Positions 47,108 through 55,712 of a stretch of 64,000 nucleotides of DNA are shown piece by piece. Position 1 is the stretch's first letter. Each line of letters begins with the position of its first letter. The DNA is from Pseudoalteromonas arctica A 37-1-2 (lineage in GTDB: Bacteria > Pseudomonadota > Gammaproteobacteria > Enterobacterales > Alteromonadaceae). The position numbers were made by a program, and so were the translations under genes. The notes under the pieces were generated by a model, which had not been told where the DNA came from, searched no databases, and saw only the letters and a program-made list of their open reading frames with translations. The stretch is from contig NZ_CP011025.1 in assembly GCF_000238395.3 (NCBI RefSeq), positions 2,790,001 through 2,854,000 of the forward strand. The letters run 5' to 3'.

Positions 47108-48307
47108 ATGCAAACACAGCCCGCTAAACCTAATATGACTTTGTTACTTATCCTAGCGTTACTCGTTATATTTTGCCCTATGGCAATCGATATTTACTTA
47201 CCCGCTTTTCCTACTATTGCAGAACAATTTGCAGTTACAGAACAACAAGTTCAGCAAACCGTTGCTATTTTTATGCTAACAGTAGGTTTAGGCCAATTAA
47301 TTGCGGGGCCTTTGGCCGATAGGTTTGGCCGAAAGCCAGTGGCTATAGTGGGTATAAGTTTATATGCAGGCTCAGCATTACTTGCCTATTACTCGCCTTC
47401 TTTTGAAGTATTGATGATTGGACGTGCTCTTCAAGGTTTTGGAGCCTGTGCCACATTTGTTGTCGCATTTGCGATTGTGCGTGACAAATATGGTAGTGAA
47501 CGAAGTGGACAAATGATCACTTACCTTAACGGGATTGTGTGCTTTATTCCGGCAATGGCACCTATTTTAGGAGCTTGGCTTACCGTACAATTTGGCTGGC
47601 GTATGAACTTTATGTTTTTAACCGCGTTTGCCATTGTAGGGCTTGTTGTTACGCTATTCTTTTTTAGAGAAACTCGTCCTGCTGATAGCCATTATCAGGG
47701 GCATATTTTAGATTTACGTCGCTTTACACCGATTATTAAAACACCAATATTTTTGTTTAATAGTCTAATTTGTATGGTCGCCATGTCGGCTATATTAGTG
47801 TACGTAACGCTCGCACCAGGCTGGCTCATTACACATTTAGGCGGCACCGTAGCCGACTTTACTTTTTGGTTTACGCTAAATGCCGTAATAAGTATTGTCG
47901 CAAGTTTTATATTACCAACGTACATTAAACGAAATAGCCAGCGCGCTTTGCGTGTAGGCGTAAGTATACTGGTTTTTTCAGGCGTTTTAATGCTCGCGCT
48001 TAGCGGTATAGAAACGGCATTTGCGCTTATGTTACCTATTTTAATTGCAGCATTAGGCTTTGCTTTAAGTTTAGGGTCGGCTGCAGGTATGGCTCTGTCG
48101 AGCTTTCCTAAACAAGCAGGCACAGCCTCGGCATTACTTGGTGCTATGCAAATGAGTGGCGCGAGTATACTCGTTGTTTTAACCCAATATTTAGGGTTAA
48201 GTACACCGTGGTTAATTGCTTTTCACTTATTATTGCTAGTTCCGCTTTGGCTTATTTTAATGAGCAAAAAAGCACATACTTTGCACCCAACTAAAAGCGC
48301 TCAATGA
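47108..48307 (+). CDS. Bcr/CflA family multidrug efflux MFS transporter
   Basis: This is a 399-residue protein from the ATG at 47108, which has AAAGGAGA just before it; the open frame extends further upstream without support. It has twelve hydrophobic segments. FCPMAIDIYLPAFPTIAEQF and the MFS motif GPLADRFGRKPV are typical of the DHA1 Bcr/CflA group, which exports drugs and in some cases dipeptides or cysteine. The stop overlaps the lysE-type start (ATGA), so the two exporters are co-translated. Confidence 0.9.
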   Translation: MQTQPAKPNMTLLLILALLVIFCPMAIDIYLPAFPTIAEQFAVTEQQVQQTVAIFMLTVGLGQLIAGPLADRFGRKPVAIVGISLYAGSALLAYYSPSFEVLMIGRALQGFGACATFVVAFAIVRDKYGSERSGQMITYLNGIVCFIPAMAPILGAWLTVQFGWRMNFMFLTAFAIVGLVVTLFFFRETRPADSHYQGHILDLRRFTPIIKTPIFLFNSLICMVAMSAILVYVTLAPGWLITHLGGTVADFTFWFTLNAVISIVASFILPTYIKRNSQRALRVGVSILVFSGVLMLALSGIETAFALMLPILIAALGFALSLGSAAGMALSSFPKQAGTASALLGAMQMSGASILVVLTQYLGLSTPWLIAFHLLLLVPLWLILMSKKAHTLHPTKSAQ

Positions 48308-48948
48308 TCAATCCTGATTTTTTAGTCTCGTTTTTATTAGCCAGCTTTTTAATGGCTGTAGCACCTGGGCCATCAAATGCATTTTTGATGGCACAAACAT
48401 TTGCTAATGGTCGAAGCGCCGGTATGCAAAGTGCTTTTGGTTTTGCATTAGGTGGGGTTATTCATACTCTATTTGCTGTTGTAGGCCTAAGCGCAGTCCT
48501 AAAAGCTTCCCCAAGTGCCTATGCCGCAGTGCAATATGTAGGCGCAGCATACTTATGTTATTTGGGGCTTATGATGATTAAAGGCACGCTAAAGCAGCCA
48601 GAGCCTATATCTGATGACAAGCAAACCGATAAACCGCATATAAGTACCAGTAAAAAAAGTAATGTCATGTTTCAAGCAATGATGACTGAAGTACTAAACC
48701 CTAAAGTGGCGCTGTTTTTTATTGCATTTATTCCGCAATTTGTAGATCCAACGCTTTCATCTGCTACTTTTCAACTCGCTTTTTTTGGCTTGCTTTACCC
48801 TATTTTTGCTTTTCCGATTGACTGCACGTATATTTATTTTGGCGACAAAATTGCACAGTTTTTTAGACGTAACCCAAATAGCCAACTTTGGATTGATAGG
48901 ATCACCGGCATTGTATTTATAGCCCTTGCTATCAATCTATTATTTTAA
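48304..48948 (+). CDS. LysE/RhtB family amino acid exporter
   Basis: This 214-residue inner-membrane protein has about six hydrophobic segments. It has the LysE family signature near the N-terminus, MAVAPGPSNAFLMAQTFANGRSAGMQSAFGFALGG (split across two helices), and VGAAYLCYLGLMMIKG. The later TEVLNPKVALFFIAFIPQFV is also typical. The amino acid exported cannot be told from sequence. It is coupled to the Bcr/CflA gene upstream by a four-base overlap. Confidence 0.92.
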   Translation: MINPDFLVSFLLASFLMAVAPGPSNAFLMAQTFANGRSAGMQSAFGFALGGVIHTLFAVVGLSAVLKASPSAYAAVQYVGAAYLCYLGLMMIKGTLKQPEPISDDKQTDKPHISTSKKSNVMFQAMMTEVLNPKVALFFIAFIPQFVDPTLSSATFQLAFFGLLYPIFAFPIDCTYIYFGDKIAQFFRRNPNSQLWIDRITGIVFIALAINLLF

Positions 48949-49015
48949 CTAACCTGCACTTTGGTTAAGAGATTTATTACCCAGAGTTTAAGCTAACTAA
49001 TAAAAAAGAATCAGC

Positions 49016-49480
49016 ATGGAACAAAAAACACAATCTCTTCCCGCACAAAAAAATATTGCTTTAGTTGCCCACGACGGTAAAAAAGCAGCATTAAAATTAT
49101 GGTGTGAAAAGCACAAAGAAATACTAAGTAAGCACACTTTATATGGCACAGGTACTACCGGGCATTTAATTCAAAAAACCACGGGACTTGATGTGGTTCA
49201 GCTATTAAGTGGTCCTATGGGCGGCGATCAACAACTTGGCGCTAAAATAGCTGAACATGAGATACATGTTTTGATATTTTTTTGGGACCCATTAGCATCA
49301 CAGCCTCATGACCCTGATGTTAAAGCACTGCTGCGTTTAGCCGCTGTTTGGAATATTCCGGTGGCGTGTAATGAGGTGAGTGCAGATATGTTATTAAGCT
49401 CACCACTTATGGATGTAGAGCTTGAACGTACATTGCCAGATTACGAAAAATACCTCGCAACCCGACAAATAGATCTTTAA
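49016..49480 (+). CDS. mgsA: Methylglyoxal synthase
   Basis: This 154-residue protein shows [19 protein letters not shown], the phosphate-binding [26 protein letters not shown] with the catalytic Asp, and [20 protein letters not shown]. It converts dihydroxyacetone phosphate to methylglyoxal as an overflow path when phosphate is short. The length is that of E. coli MgsA (152). It may share a transcript with the exporters upstream (68-base gap). Confidence 0.97.
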   Translation: MEQKTQSLPAQKNIALVAHDGKKAALKLWCEKHKEILSKHTLYGTGTTGHLIQKTTGLDVVQLLSGPMGGDQQLGAKIAEHEIHVLIFFWDPLASQPHDPDVKALLRLAAVWNIPVACNEVSADMLLSSPLMDVELERTLPDYEKYLATRQIDL

Positions 49481-49499
49481 ACCTCAATTGTAATCTAGG

Positions 49500-50864
49500 T
49501 TATTTATAAAGCATGCTGGCCCATTTAGTCAGGCCAGCAGTTACACTACCAAAGTGGTCCCCGTTAACCATTTTTATATTACCTAAGTGCTCACTTAAAG
49601 CCGCTTTAATCAATGGTGACTGTGCACTACCGCCTGTTAAGTAAATAATGTCTGGCGTGGTCGCAGCGTCGCTGATTGCTTGTTTTGCTAAAGTAACTAT
49701 TTGGCTAATACTACTCTCAACGGCAACAGCTAAATCGCTTACCGATACATTTTTATTCAGCCCACTATCTAAAAAGCTTAAATCACAATCAAACGCACTA
49801 GCTGACGAAAGTGCTATTTTAGCCGCTTCACCTTGTTGTACTAACTGATGACCCTGCTTGTTTTGCTGTAAATGTATTAAACGCTTATAAAGCTCAGGTG
49901 CACTTACATCACGTAATTGTGCATTTAGCTCTCGGGTATGGCTTTCACTATAGAATTGGCTTTGTAAATTTACATCGTTAATTTTACACGCTTGCCAAAA
50001 CGCTTGATTAGGCAAAGGTAGACCTGATTTAAACGTACTGCCTAAACCCAATAACGGCATTAAACCATGAAAGCTCAAAGCAATATCTAAATCGTTTCCG
50101 CCAACACGTTTACCACTGTGAGATAAAAAATCGCCATCGCGCTGGCTATTTCCTCTAAAACTCGGGCCCATTTGTACAAACGAGCAGTCACTCGTACCAC
50201 CACCAATATCAATAACGAGTACTTTTTGATCCTGAGTTAAATCACTCTCGTAATCGATACCCGCAGCAAGTGGCTCATATAAAAACTCTACGTCTTTAAA
50301 ACCAGCGCGTTTAGCAGCACGTTCTAAAATACCGACCGCTTGTTGATTTGATTGCTCACCACCCACAGCTTGAAAGTTTACTGGGCGACCAATCACTGTT
50401 TGTGTAAGTGTTTTACCTAAAGAGAGCTCAGCGCGTTGCTTAATTTTTAAGATCATCGCGGTTGCGATATCTTCAAAAAAGTTAATTTGACCTTGCTTTA
50501 AACCTGTTGCGCCAAAAAATGATTTAGGGGACTTAACAAAGTAGCCTTCTTCAGGGAACTGCACGTACTCGCTAATCGCTTCACGACCAATAAATAGGGT
50601 TTCATCTGAAGGCTGTAAATCAAGGTCTGACTTAATACGAGGTAAGGTATTTAATAATGCTTGGCGCTGTGTTAAAAAGTCATGCTCATGGGCTGTGCCA
50701 TGTAAGTGCTTAGCAACAAAGTCAACAACCAAGGCACTGTGATGAGTGTAAAGTGTAGACGGTAAGTAATGTTTTCCTTGCTCTAGCGGTACTAATTGAA
50801 CATTACCCTCGCTCATTACACCCATAGCACAATTAGAACTACCGTAATCAAAACCTACAAACAT
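49500..50864 (-). CDS. yegD: YegD-type Hsp70-family protein
   Basis: This 454-residue protein carries only the actin-like ATPase fold of Hsp70: MFVGFDYGSSNCAMGV (phosphate 1), VLVIDIGGGTSDCSF (phosphate 2) and IIYLTGGSAQSPLI (adenosine motif). The C-terminal substrate-binding domain of DnaK is absent, as in E. coli YegD (about 450). No co-chaperone gene is nearby. The cellular role of this family is poorly known; ATP binding is inferred from the motifs. Confidence 0.9.
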   Translation of the reverse strand: MFVGFDYGSSNCAMGVMSEGNVQLVPLEQGKHYLPSTLYTHHSALVVDFVAKHLHGTAHEHDFLTQRQALLNTLPRIKSDLDLQPSDETLFIGREAISEYVQFPEEGYFVKSPKSFFGATGLKQGQINFFEDIATAMILKIKQRAELSLGKTLTQTVIGRPVNFQAVGGEQSNQQAVGILERAAKRAGFKDVEFLYEPLAAGIDYESDLTQDQKVLVIDIGGGTSDCSFVQMGPSFRGNSQRDGDFLSHSGKRVGGNDLDIALSFHGLMPLLGLGSTFKSGLPLPNQAFWQACKINDVNLQSQFYSESHTRELNAQLRDVSAPELYKRLIHLQQNKQGHQLVQQGEAAKIALSSASAFDCDLSFLDSGLNKNVSVSDLAVAVESSISQIVTLAKQAISDAATTPDIIYLTGGSAQSPLIKAALSEHLGNIKMVNGDHFGSVTAGLTKWASMLYK

Positions 50865-50926
50865 ACTTCACCACACATTACCAAAAAGGCCGCGCAATTT
50901 AGCACACTTTGTAAAAATTATAAATG

Positions 50927-51769
50927 TTATAAACTATCTCTTACTCGTAAAAAACTAGCAAAACGCGGTAAACCGTTTTTTGTTAATCCATGAAATCGGT
51001 ACGTTACAGTGCTACCTATCTCAGGTGCAGTGGAACGTTCTGCATCACTAAACCCTGTACCAATAGAAAACACCTGCCCTTGTGCTGTTTTTACCCTTAA
51101 TGCCCCTAACATACCTTGGTATTTTCCTTTACCTGGTAAATGCGCAATCACAACCGCTTCTGCATCTAAATAAGGTTTTAATTTTAGTAATGCATTGCTT
51201 CGGCCATTGCTGTGCTTAGCACTAGCCAAATGTAGCATTACGCCCTCGCCGCCCTGCTTAGTTATGTTTTCAAAATATTCTGTGAGCTGCTCATTATTAG
51301 TAAAGCTATATTGAACTACAACGCTAATGTGCGGCGAGTTTAGGCTAGTAATAAGCTCATTATAGTTTTTATAACGAGTGCTAAAAGGCAGATTTTCATC
51401 TGGCATATCAAATACTTTATAAGTAATAGTTTGCCAATCATGATTATTAGGTTTTTTAGTTCTTACTATGCCACTAAGCTTAGAAAAGTGCTCACGCTTG
51501 GTCCATAGCTCACCATCAAGCCATACATTTGGCAATGGCGCTGTAAACCAACTCGGCGCATTAATAATATTGCCCTTGCGAGTAACAAACTGCGTGCCAG
51601 TCCATATAGCTCTTACGCCATCATATTTTTCACTGACTAAATACTTACTTACATCGTAATGTTTAGTTTCGTTATATACTTTAGCCAGTAAAACAGAAGG
51701 TTGTGCTGCACTTATACATTGCGTAAAAAGTACAACAACAATTAAAAGCAGGTATTTAATAGTAAACAT
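50927..51769 (-). CDS. Exported ATP-dependent DNA ligase (LigE type)
   Basis: This is a 280-residue protein from the ATG at 51769; a TTG further up is less likely. A signal peptide covers about residues 1-22 (YLLLIVVVLFTQCISAA). The nucleotidyltransferase core has the adenylation motif EKYDGVRAIW with Lys48, then VWLDGELW (motif III), GEGVMLH (motif IV) and LLKLKPYLDAEAVV (motif V). A small OB domain follows and ends with YRFHGLTKNGLPRFASFLRVR. Such minimal ligases with a leader peptide act outside the cytoplasm and have been linked to DNA uptake or biofilm DNA in other proteobacteria. Confidence 0.88.
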   Translation of the reverse strand: MFTIKYLLLIVVVLFTQCISAAQPSVLLAKVYNETKHYDVSKYLVSEKYDGVRAIWTGTQFVTRKGNIINAPSWFTAPLPNVWLDGELWTKREHFSKLSGIVRTKKPNNHDWQTITYKVFDMPDENLPFSTRYKNYNELITSLNSPHISVVVQYSFTNNEQLTEYFENITKQGGEGVMLHLASAKHSNGRSNALLKLKPYLDAEAVVIAHLPGKGKYQGMLGALRVKTAQGQVFSIGTGFSDAERSTAPEIGSTVTYRFHGLTKNGLPRFASFLRVRDSL

Positions 51770-51802
51770 TGGCGCATCCAAGCAAGTAAAAGTTGGCTTA
51801 AA

Positions 51803-52459
51803 CTATAGTTGAGATTGCACCCATTGCCAAAACTCATCTAAGTTACTCATTTTATATGTAGCTTGGCTAAAATCGTGATCTTTTGTGTGGCTATTAGCAA
51901 TGGCTACAACACGTAACAAGGCGTTGTTGGCCGCCGTAACGCCGGTAAATGTATCCTCAACGGCTATTGTATTGCCTGCCTGTATATTTATCTGCTTAAG
52001 TGCCAGTAAATATGGGTCTCCAGCAGGTTTAGGATTAGTTACATCGTCTTTTGTTACCACGGTGTCAAACAGCTCATAAAATCCTAAACCTTTAAGTATT
52101 GGCATAGCTTCACTTTTAGCACTGCCCGTTACTAGCGCCATTTTTAAGCCACTCGCTTTTACAGCTTTCAACGTTTGCTCAGTAAACGGCATCAGTGGTG
52201 GTAAATGTGTTATTACATATTCGCCAAATAAGCGGTATTTTTCATCCGCTAAAAACTGTGCGCTTACTGATAAGTTATGCTCTTGCTTAATTTCGATTGC
52301 AGCTTCTAAAGTGGGTCGTCCTGAAAAGCGCTGACAAAAATTATTTTCTAAATAACTAACACCATAAGGCTTAAGTAGTTTACTCCAACATACAAAGTGC
52401 ATGCTTTCTGAATCAACTAATGTGCCATCCATATCAAATAATACTGCTTCTAATGTCAT
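51803..52459 (-). CDS. HAD superfamily phosphatase/phosphomutase (subfamily IA)
   Basis: This is a 218-residue protein. The start at 52459 is chosen because AAGGA lies seven bases before it; an ATG six bases up is too close to that site. The HAD motifs are LFDMDGTLVDSE (motif I), ALVTGSAKSE (motif II), Lys in TNPKPAGDPYL (motif III) and IAVEDTFTGVTAA (motif IV). The layout fits beta-phosphoglucomutase or sugar-phosphate phosphatases. The exact substrate is unknown. Confidence 0.88.
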   Translation of the reverse strand: MTLEAVLFDMDGTLVDSESMHFVCWSKLLKPYGVSYLENNFCQRFSGRPTLEAAIEIKQEHNLSVSAQFLADEKYRLFGEYVITHLPPLMPFTEQTLKAVKASGLKMALVTGSAKSEAMPILKGLGFYELFDTVVTKDDVTNPKPAGDPYLLALKQINIQAGNTIAVEDTFTGVTAANNALLRVVAIANSHTKDHDFSQATYKMSNLDEFWQWVQSQL

Positions 52460-52496
52460 CCTCATTCCTTATTTAACCTAAGCCAAATTTTGACAA

Positions 52497-52522
52497 TAAA
52501 AAAGGCGCCTTAAGCACCTTTT
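52497..52522 (-). terminator. Terminator of the 52535-52834 gene
   Basis: Read on the minus strand, arms AAAAGGTGC and GCGCCTTTT (one G-T wobble) close on a five-base loop and run into T. Confidence 0.82.
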
Positions 52523-52534
52523 ATTAAATTGTTG

Positions 52535-52834
52535 TTATTGCGTTAAGCCAGCTGGTGGCTCACCCGTTGCTTCTTCACCCGTATCAACATCAACAAGCTC
52601 GTAGCCACGCGTTTTACGCATAACTTTAAGTACAGGCTTTTCAAATGCTGTTTTTAAACGATCTGAGTCATCTTTCAACTCATCAAGTGTTGTACCAAAA
52701 GGGGCTGCGCCTGTTTCTGACCAGTTAGTCACTTTACCGTTCAGGTTATATTCTACTTCGTGTATTTGATATTGCGCTGCTTCGTCTTTCGTTGCTTCAC
52801 AAAAAATTACACGGTAATTCCAAAATCCAGCCAT
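52535..52834 (-). CDS. Conserved-looking small protein of unknown function
   Basis: This is a 99-residue protein from the ATG at 52834, which has AGAGAAGAG before it. It begins MAGFWNYRVIFCEATKDE and has a middle part YQIHEVEYNLNGKVTNWSETGAAPFG. Its C-terminal part is acidic. There is no signal peptide or membrane segment, so it should be cytoplasmic. I do not recognise a family with a known function. It has its own terminator and lies between a HAD gene and the TonB receptor gene. Confidence 0.72.
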   Translation of the reverse strand: MAGFWNYRVIFCEATKDEAAQYQIHEVEYNLNGKVTNWSETGAAPFGTTLDELKDDSDRLKTAFEKPVLKVMRKTRGYELVDVDTGEEATGEPPAGLTQ

Positions 52835-52898
52835 TGCTCTTCTCTTTAAATAAACCAATTAGGCGCTACTTTAGCAGCTCTAAAAGGGGTTATACAAA

Positions 52899-52928
52899 TA
52901 AAAAAGCCTGCGCAATGCAGGCTTTTAA
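52899..52928 (-). terminator. Terminator of the TonB-dependent receptor gene
   Basis: Perfect 10-bp arms AAAAGCCTGC and GCAGGCTTTT enclose a five-base loop, with a T run on the minus strand, 20 bases past the stop. Confidence 0.92.
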
Positions 52929-52950
52929 AGTAAATACTTTTAGCTATTAG

Positions 52951-55224
52951 TTAGAAAAATCTAACTTTAAACTCAGCACCTACGTAACGTTCTTCGTTAA
53001 CAATACCCGTATTGTTATTAAAGTCTACAGCTCCAATAACTTGTTGCTCGTCAAATAAGTTACGAACAAAAGCGGCTACTTCGTATTCGTAATCGCCTTC
53101 AGACCATGTGTAACCTGTACGCAAACCTGTTTCAATAAGCTCTTTACCTTCAAACTCTACTGATTCGTAAAGGAACATATTGATTTTACTACGATAAGAA
53201 ATATCACCGCTTGCGAAGAAGTTACCATCGGCAAGTTCTTTAGTGTAGCGAAGCGTAAAGTTAGAGATCCACTCAGGAGCATGCGGTAAGCTATTACCAT
53301 CAAGAAATACTTTACCGTCTACTACAGGGTCTGTAATATTTAACGTTGGACGATTAGGAGCTGCAATACTTAGATTGCTATCTTTGATTTCAGTTTTATT
53401 GTAGCTTAAGTTAAATGTAGCATTAAATTCGTCACTTAATACCCACTGCGAGTCTAGTTCAAAACCATAGCCTGTTGTTTTATCAGCATTAAGCAAGCGG
53501 TTAAAGTTAGCACCACCACCAACAGCGGTAAGTTGCTGGTCATCCATTGTGTAGTAAAACACAGTGGCATTAACACGGCCTTGCCCGTCTAGCACGTCTG
53601 ATTTAATACCAGTTTCGTAAGAAGTGATTGTTTCTGATTCAGCAGTCGTTACATCATTACCAAACAAAATACGACCTTGTAAACTCGGTGCGCGGAAGCT
53701 GTTAGCTACGCGGCCGTACCAGTTAATATCGTCGTTAACTTTATAGTTTGCTGATAAATCCCAGCTAATATGATCATCGCTCACATTTTGTTTAACAGGT
53801 GGTAACGGACCGGCACCAATTGGGCTTATAGTACGGTAAGCTACAAAATCTTTATCATCGTCAGAGTAACGAAGACCTGCGGTTACTTTTAAATCATCTG
53901 TAAAGGTATAATCTACTGAGCCAAATACAGCCCAAGCAGTTGTATCTTGTTGCTGACGAACATAACCATTTAAAACACCATTATTTGAAGTGTCATAACT
54001 AAAGTTTTCAATTGTTAGCTCTTCATCAAAGTAAAATACACCTACTTGATAATTTAAATCACCATCAAAGTTACTAGATAAACGTAGCTCTTGCGTTAAC
54101 TGGTCGTGATCTGGAATGCCATCCGCACTTTCATTAAAAAATGGAATAGAATCAGGCCCCATAGCAACAGGAACATCATCTATTGAAAAGCCGCCGTAGC
54201 CACCATCGATATCGGCACGCGAATATATTTCAGCACTTTCCCATGCGGAGATAGACGTGATTGTGTGGTTTTTAAGTTCCCACTCAAGCTTTAAGCTTGC
54301 ACCTTCCGATTCTACTTGTTGAGTAGAACGAGATGCTGCATCTTGATAAACAATATCGTTTTCAAAGTTGTCTACAAGCTCATTAGTACCTGGTTTAATT
54401 ACGTTTGCACGAAAGGCAATAGGCGAGCCATCTAAATCACGTGTGTGATAGTTTAATAAAGCAGTAAAATCATCGCCTTCATATAAAAACTGAACACGTG
54501 CCGCTTTTTCAGTGTAACCACCTTGCTCGTCTTTAGCTTCAAAGCCTGGAGCTTGGTTATCAATGTAATCGTCTTTATCTTGCCATAATAATGAAACACG
54601 AGCAGATAAACGGTCAGTTAAAGCACCACCTACAGCACCACTTGTGTCTACAGCGCCACGGCTACCATATGAAACAGAGCCATAACCATCAAATTCTTGG
54701 CTTGGTTTAACAGTATCAAACTTAACAAGGCCAGCTGGCGTGTTACGTCCAAATAAAGTTCCCTGTGGTCCACGTAATACTTCTACGCGTTCAACATCAA
54801 ATACTGGGAAGCCTTTTAAAATTGCATTTTCTTGAACGACTTCATCAACAACAAGTGATACTGGTTGTGATGCATTCAAATCGAAATCGGTATTACCTAA
54901 ACCACGAACGTAAAAGCGTGGGAATGAACGACCAAATGAAGATTCAATAGATAAACTTGGAATTTTCGCATTTAAAAAACGAATATCCATACCAGCTGAG
55001 CTATACGCATCAAGGTTATCACCTTGTAGAGCAGATACTGCTACTGGTACTTCTTGAGCGTTTTCTACACGTTTACGAGCTGTTACTTGAATAACTTCTA
55101 GTTGATTACTTTTTTTAGCTGTTTTTTCTTCAGCAGCTAAAGAAGAAAATGAAGTACCTGCTACTGCAGAGAACAACGTTGCATTGATTAGGGTAGCTAA
55201 CGTAGATCTTTTCATTGCTTTCAT
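52951..55224 (-). CDS. TonB-dependent outer membrane receptor
   Basis: This 757-residue protein has a signal peptide ending near SLAAEE and a TonB-box-like LEVIQVTARKR. A plug domain covers about residues 45-165 (VPVAVSALQGDNL, VERVEVLRGPQGTLFGRNTPAGLVKF), followed by a 22-strand-type barrel. The C-terminus ends in Phe (VGAEFKVRFF), as needed for barrel assembly. Plug sequences of this kind occur in receptors for siderophores, vitamins or sugars; the ligand cannot be told. A leader of about 150 bases with a hairpin precedes the gene, and no degradation genes stand beside it. Confidence 0.93.
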   Translation of the reverse strand: MKAMKRSTLATLINATLFSAVAGTSFSSLAAEEKTAKKSNQLEVIQVTARKRVENAQEVPVAVSALQGDNLDAYSSAGMDIRFLNAKIPSLSIESSFGRSFPRFYVRGLGNTDFDLNASQPVSLVVDEVVQENAILKGFPVFDVERVEVLRGPQGTLFGRNTPAGLVKFDTVKPSQEFDGYGSVSYGSRGAVDTSGAVGGALTDRLSARVSLLWQDKDDYIDNQAPGFEAKDEQGGYTEKAARVQFLYEGDDFTALLNYHTRDLDGSPIAFRANVIKPGTNELVDNFENDIVYQDAASRSTQQVESEGASLKLEWELKNHTITSISAWESAEIYSRADIDGGYGGFSIDDVPVAMGPDSIPFFNESADGIPDHDQLTQELRLSSNFDGDLNYQVGVFYFDEELTIENFSYDTSNNGVLNGYVRQQQDTTAWAVFGSVDYTFTDDLKVTAGLRYSDDDKDFVAYRTISPIGAGPLPPVKQNVSDDHISWDLSANYKVNDDINWYGRVANSFRAPSLQGRILFGNDVTTAESETITSYETGIKSDVLDGQGRVNATVFYYTMDDQQLTAVGGGANFNRLLNADKTTGYGFELDSQWVLSDEFNATFNLSYNKTEIKDSNLSIAAPNRPTLNITDPVVDGKVFLDGNSLPHAPEWISNFTLRYTKELADGNFFASGDISYRSKINMFLYESVEFEGKELIETGLRTGYTWSEGDYEYEVAAFVRNLFDEQQVIGAVDFNNNTGIVNEERYVGAEFKVRFF

Positions 55225-55274
55225 GTTGGGTTTAACCTTTTTTGTGCACTCTTGTTCAACGGTTTTTTGTGTTG

Positions 55275-55292
55275 CGCAATGTATTCATTGCG
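55275..55292 (-). other. Hairpin in the leader of the TonB receptor gene
   Basis: The 7-bp perfect arms CGCAATG and CATTGCG enclose a four-base loop, in the transcript about 50-70 bases before the receptor ATG. No T run follows on the minus strand, so it is not a terminator. Its role is unknown. Confidence 0.45.
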
Positions 55293-55385
55293 GGCTCGTT
55301 CAATTTTTCGCGACTTGCGTCATGCGCGCGGACCTTATTACCGAGAGTACAAAAACGATGTTATAAGGCTGAACGAACGATTAAG

Positions 55386-55394
55386 ATTATACCA
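55386..55394 (-). promoter_or_regulatory. Extended -10 promoter element for the TonB receptor gene
   Basis: On the minus strand the sequence TGGTATAAT is a perfect TATAAT with the extended TGn. No good -35 box lies at 17 bases. Transcription from here would give a leader of about 155 bases. Confidence 0.45.
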
Positions 55395-55505
55395 TTGTGT
55401 GACAATTTTACTGCATAAATATAGACATAATTAGAAACTTTTTTGCAACATTTAACTACAAAATCACGTGTTTTTATCACTATTTAGATGCAAAATTCTA
55501 ATATT

Positions 55506-55521
55506 AAGGACATATGTCCTT
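55506..55521. promoter_or_regulatory. 16-bp perfect palindrome upstream of the TonB receptor gene
   Basis: AAGGACATATGTCCTT is its own reverse complement. It lies about 115 bases upstream of the putative -10 of the receptor gene, between that gene and the insertion sequence. It could bind a dimeric regulator. The rest of the 394-base region 55225-55618 holds only short spurious frames and the left half of a broken hairpin. Confidence 0.45.
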
Positions 55522-55599
55522 TATTGAGTTTAATAAAATAGAGTAGGAAGAAGGGATTGTTTTACATGTTAACCTAAAATAGAAACACCTGTGTTTTTA

Positions 55600-55618
55600 T
55601 TAAAAGCCGCCCAAGAGC
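55600..55618 (-). terminator. Left half of a terminator hairpin split by the insertion sequence
   Basis: The arm TTAAAAGCC at 55600-55608 plus the target duplication GCCCAAGAGC at 55609-55618. With the right half at 57052-57070 it restores a symmetric hairpin: the two 9-base arms pair in eight of nine positions, plus a wobble. Read on the minus strand it ends in TTTTAATAAAAA, as expected for the mscS-like gene's terminator. Confidence 0.75.
55609..55618. repeat. Left target site duplication of the insertion sequence
   Basis: GCCCAAGAGC stands here and again, exactly, at 57052-57061, directly outside the two inverted repeats. Confidence 0.92.
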
Positions 55619-55636
55619 TAACACCGATCAGTTAAG
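55619..55636 (+). repeat. Left terminal inverted repeat of the IS4-type element
   Basis: This 18-bp repeat pairs with the right repeat at 16 of 18 positions. Confidence 0.92.
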
Positions 55637-55712
55637 GTATTTTTGATCGGTTGACCGATCTTTTGGTTGCTTCACAATACCCTTATCATCTTTTGATTAT
55701 GAGGGTATTTTT

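Noticed and set aside
55184..55434. Several short plus-strand frames in the region upstream of the TonB receptor
   Set aside because: They overlap the receptor start and leader, have no ribosome binding site and show no protein-like pattern.
55585..55600. AAACAC-CT-GTGTTT repeat beside the insertion sequence considered as a second target or IS end
   Set aside because: The 18-bp inverted repeats and exact 10-bp duplication fix the IS ends elsewhere; this short repeat is probably chance.
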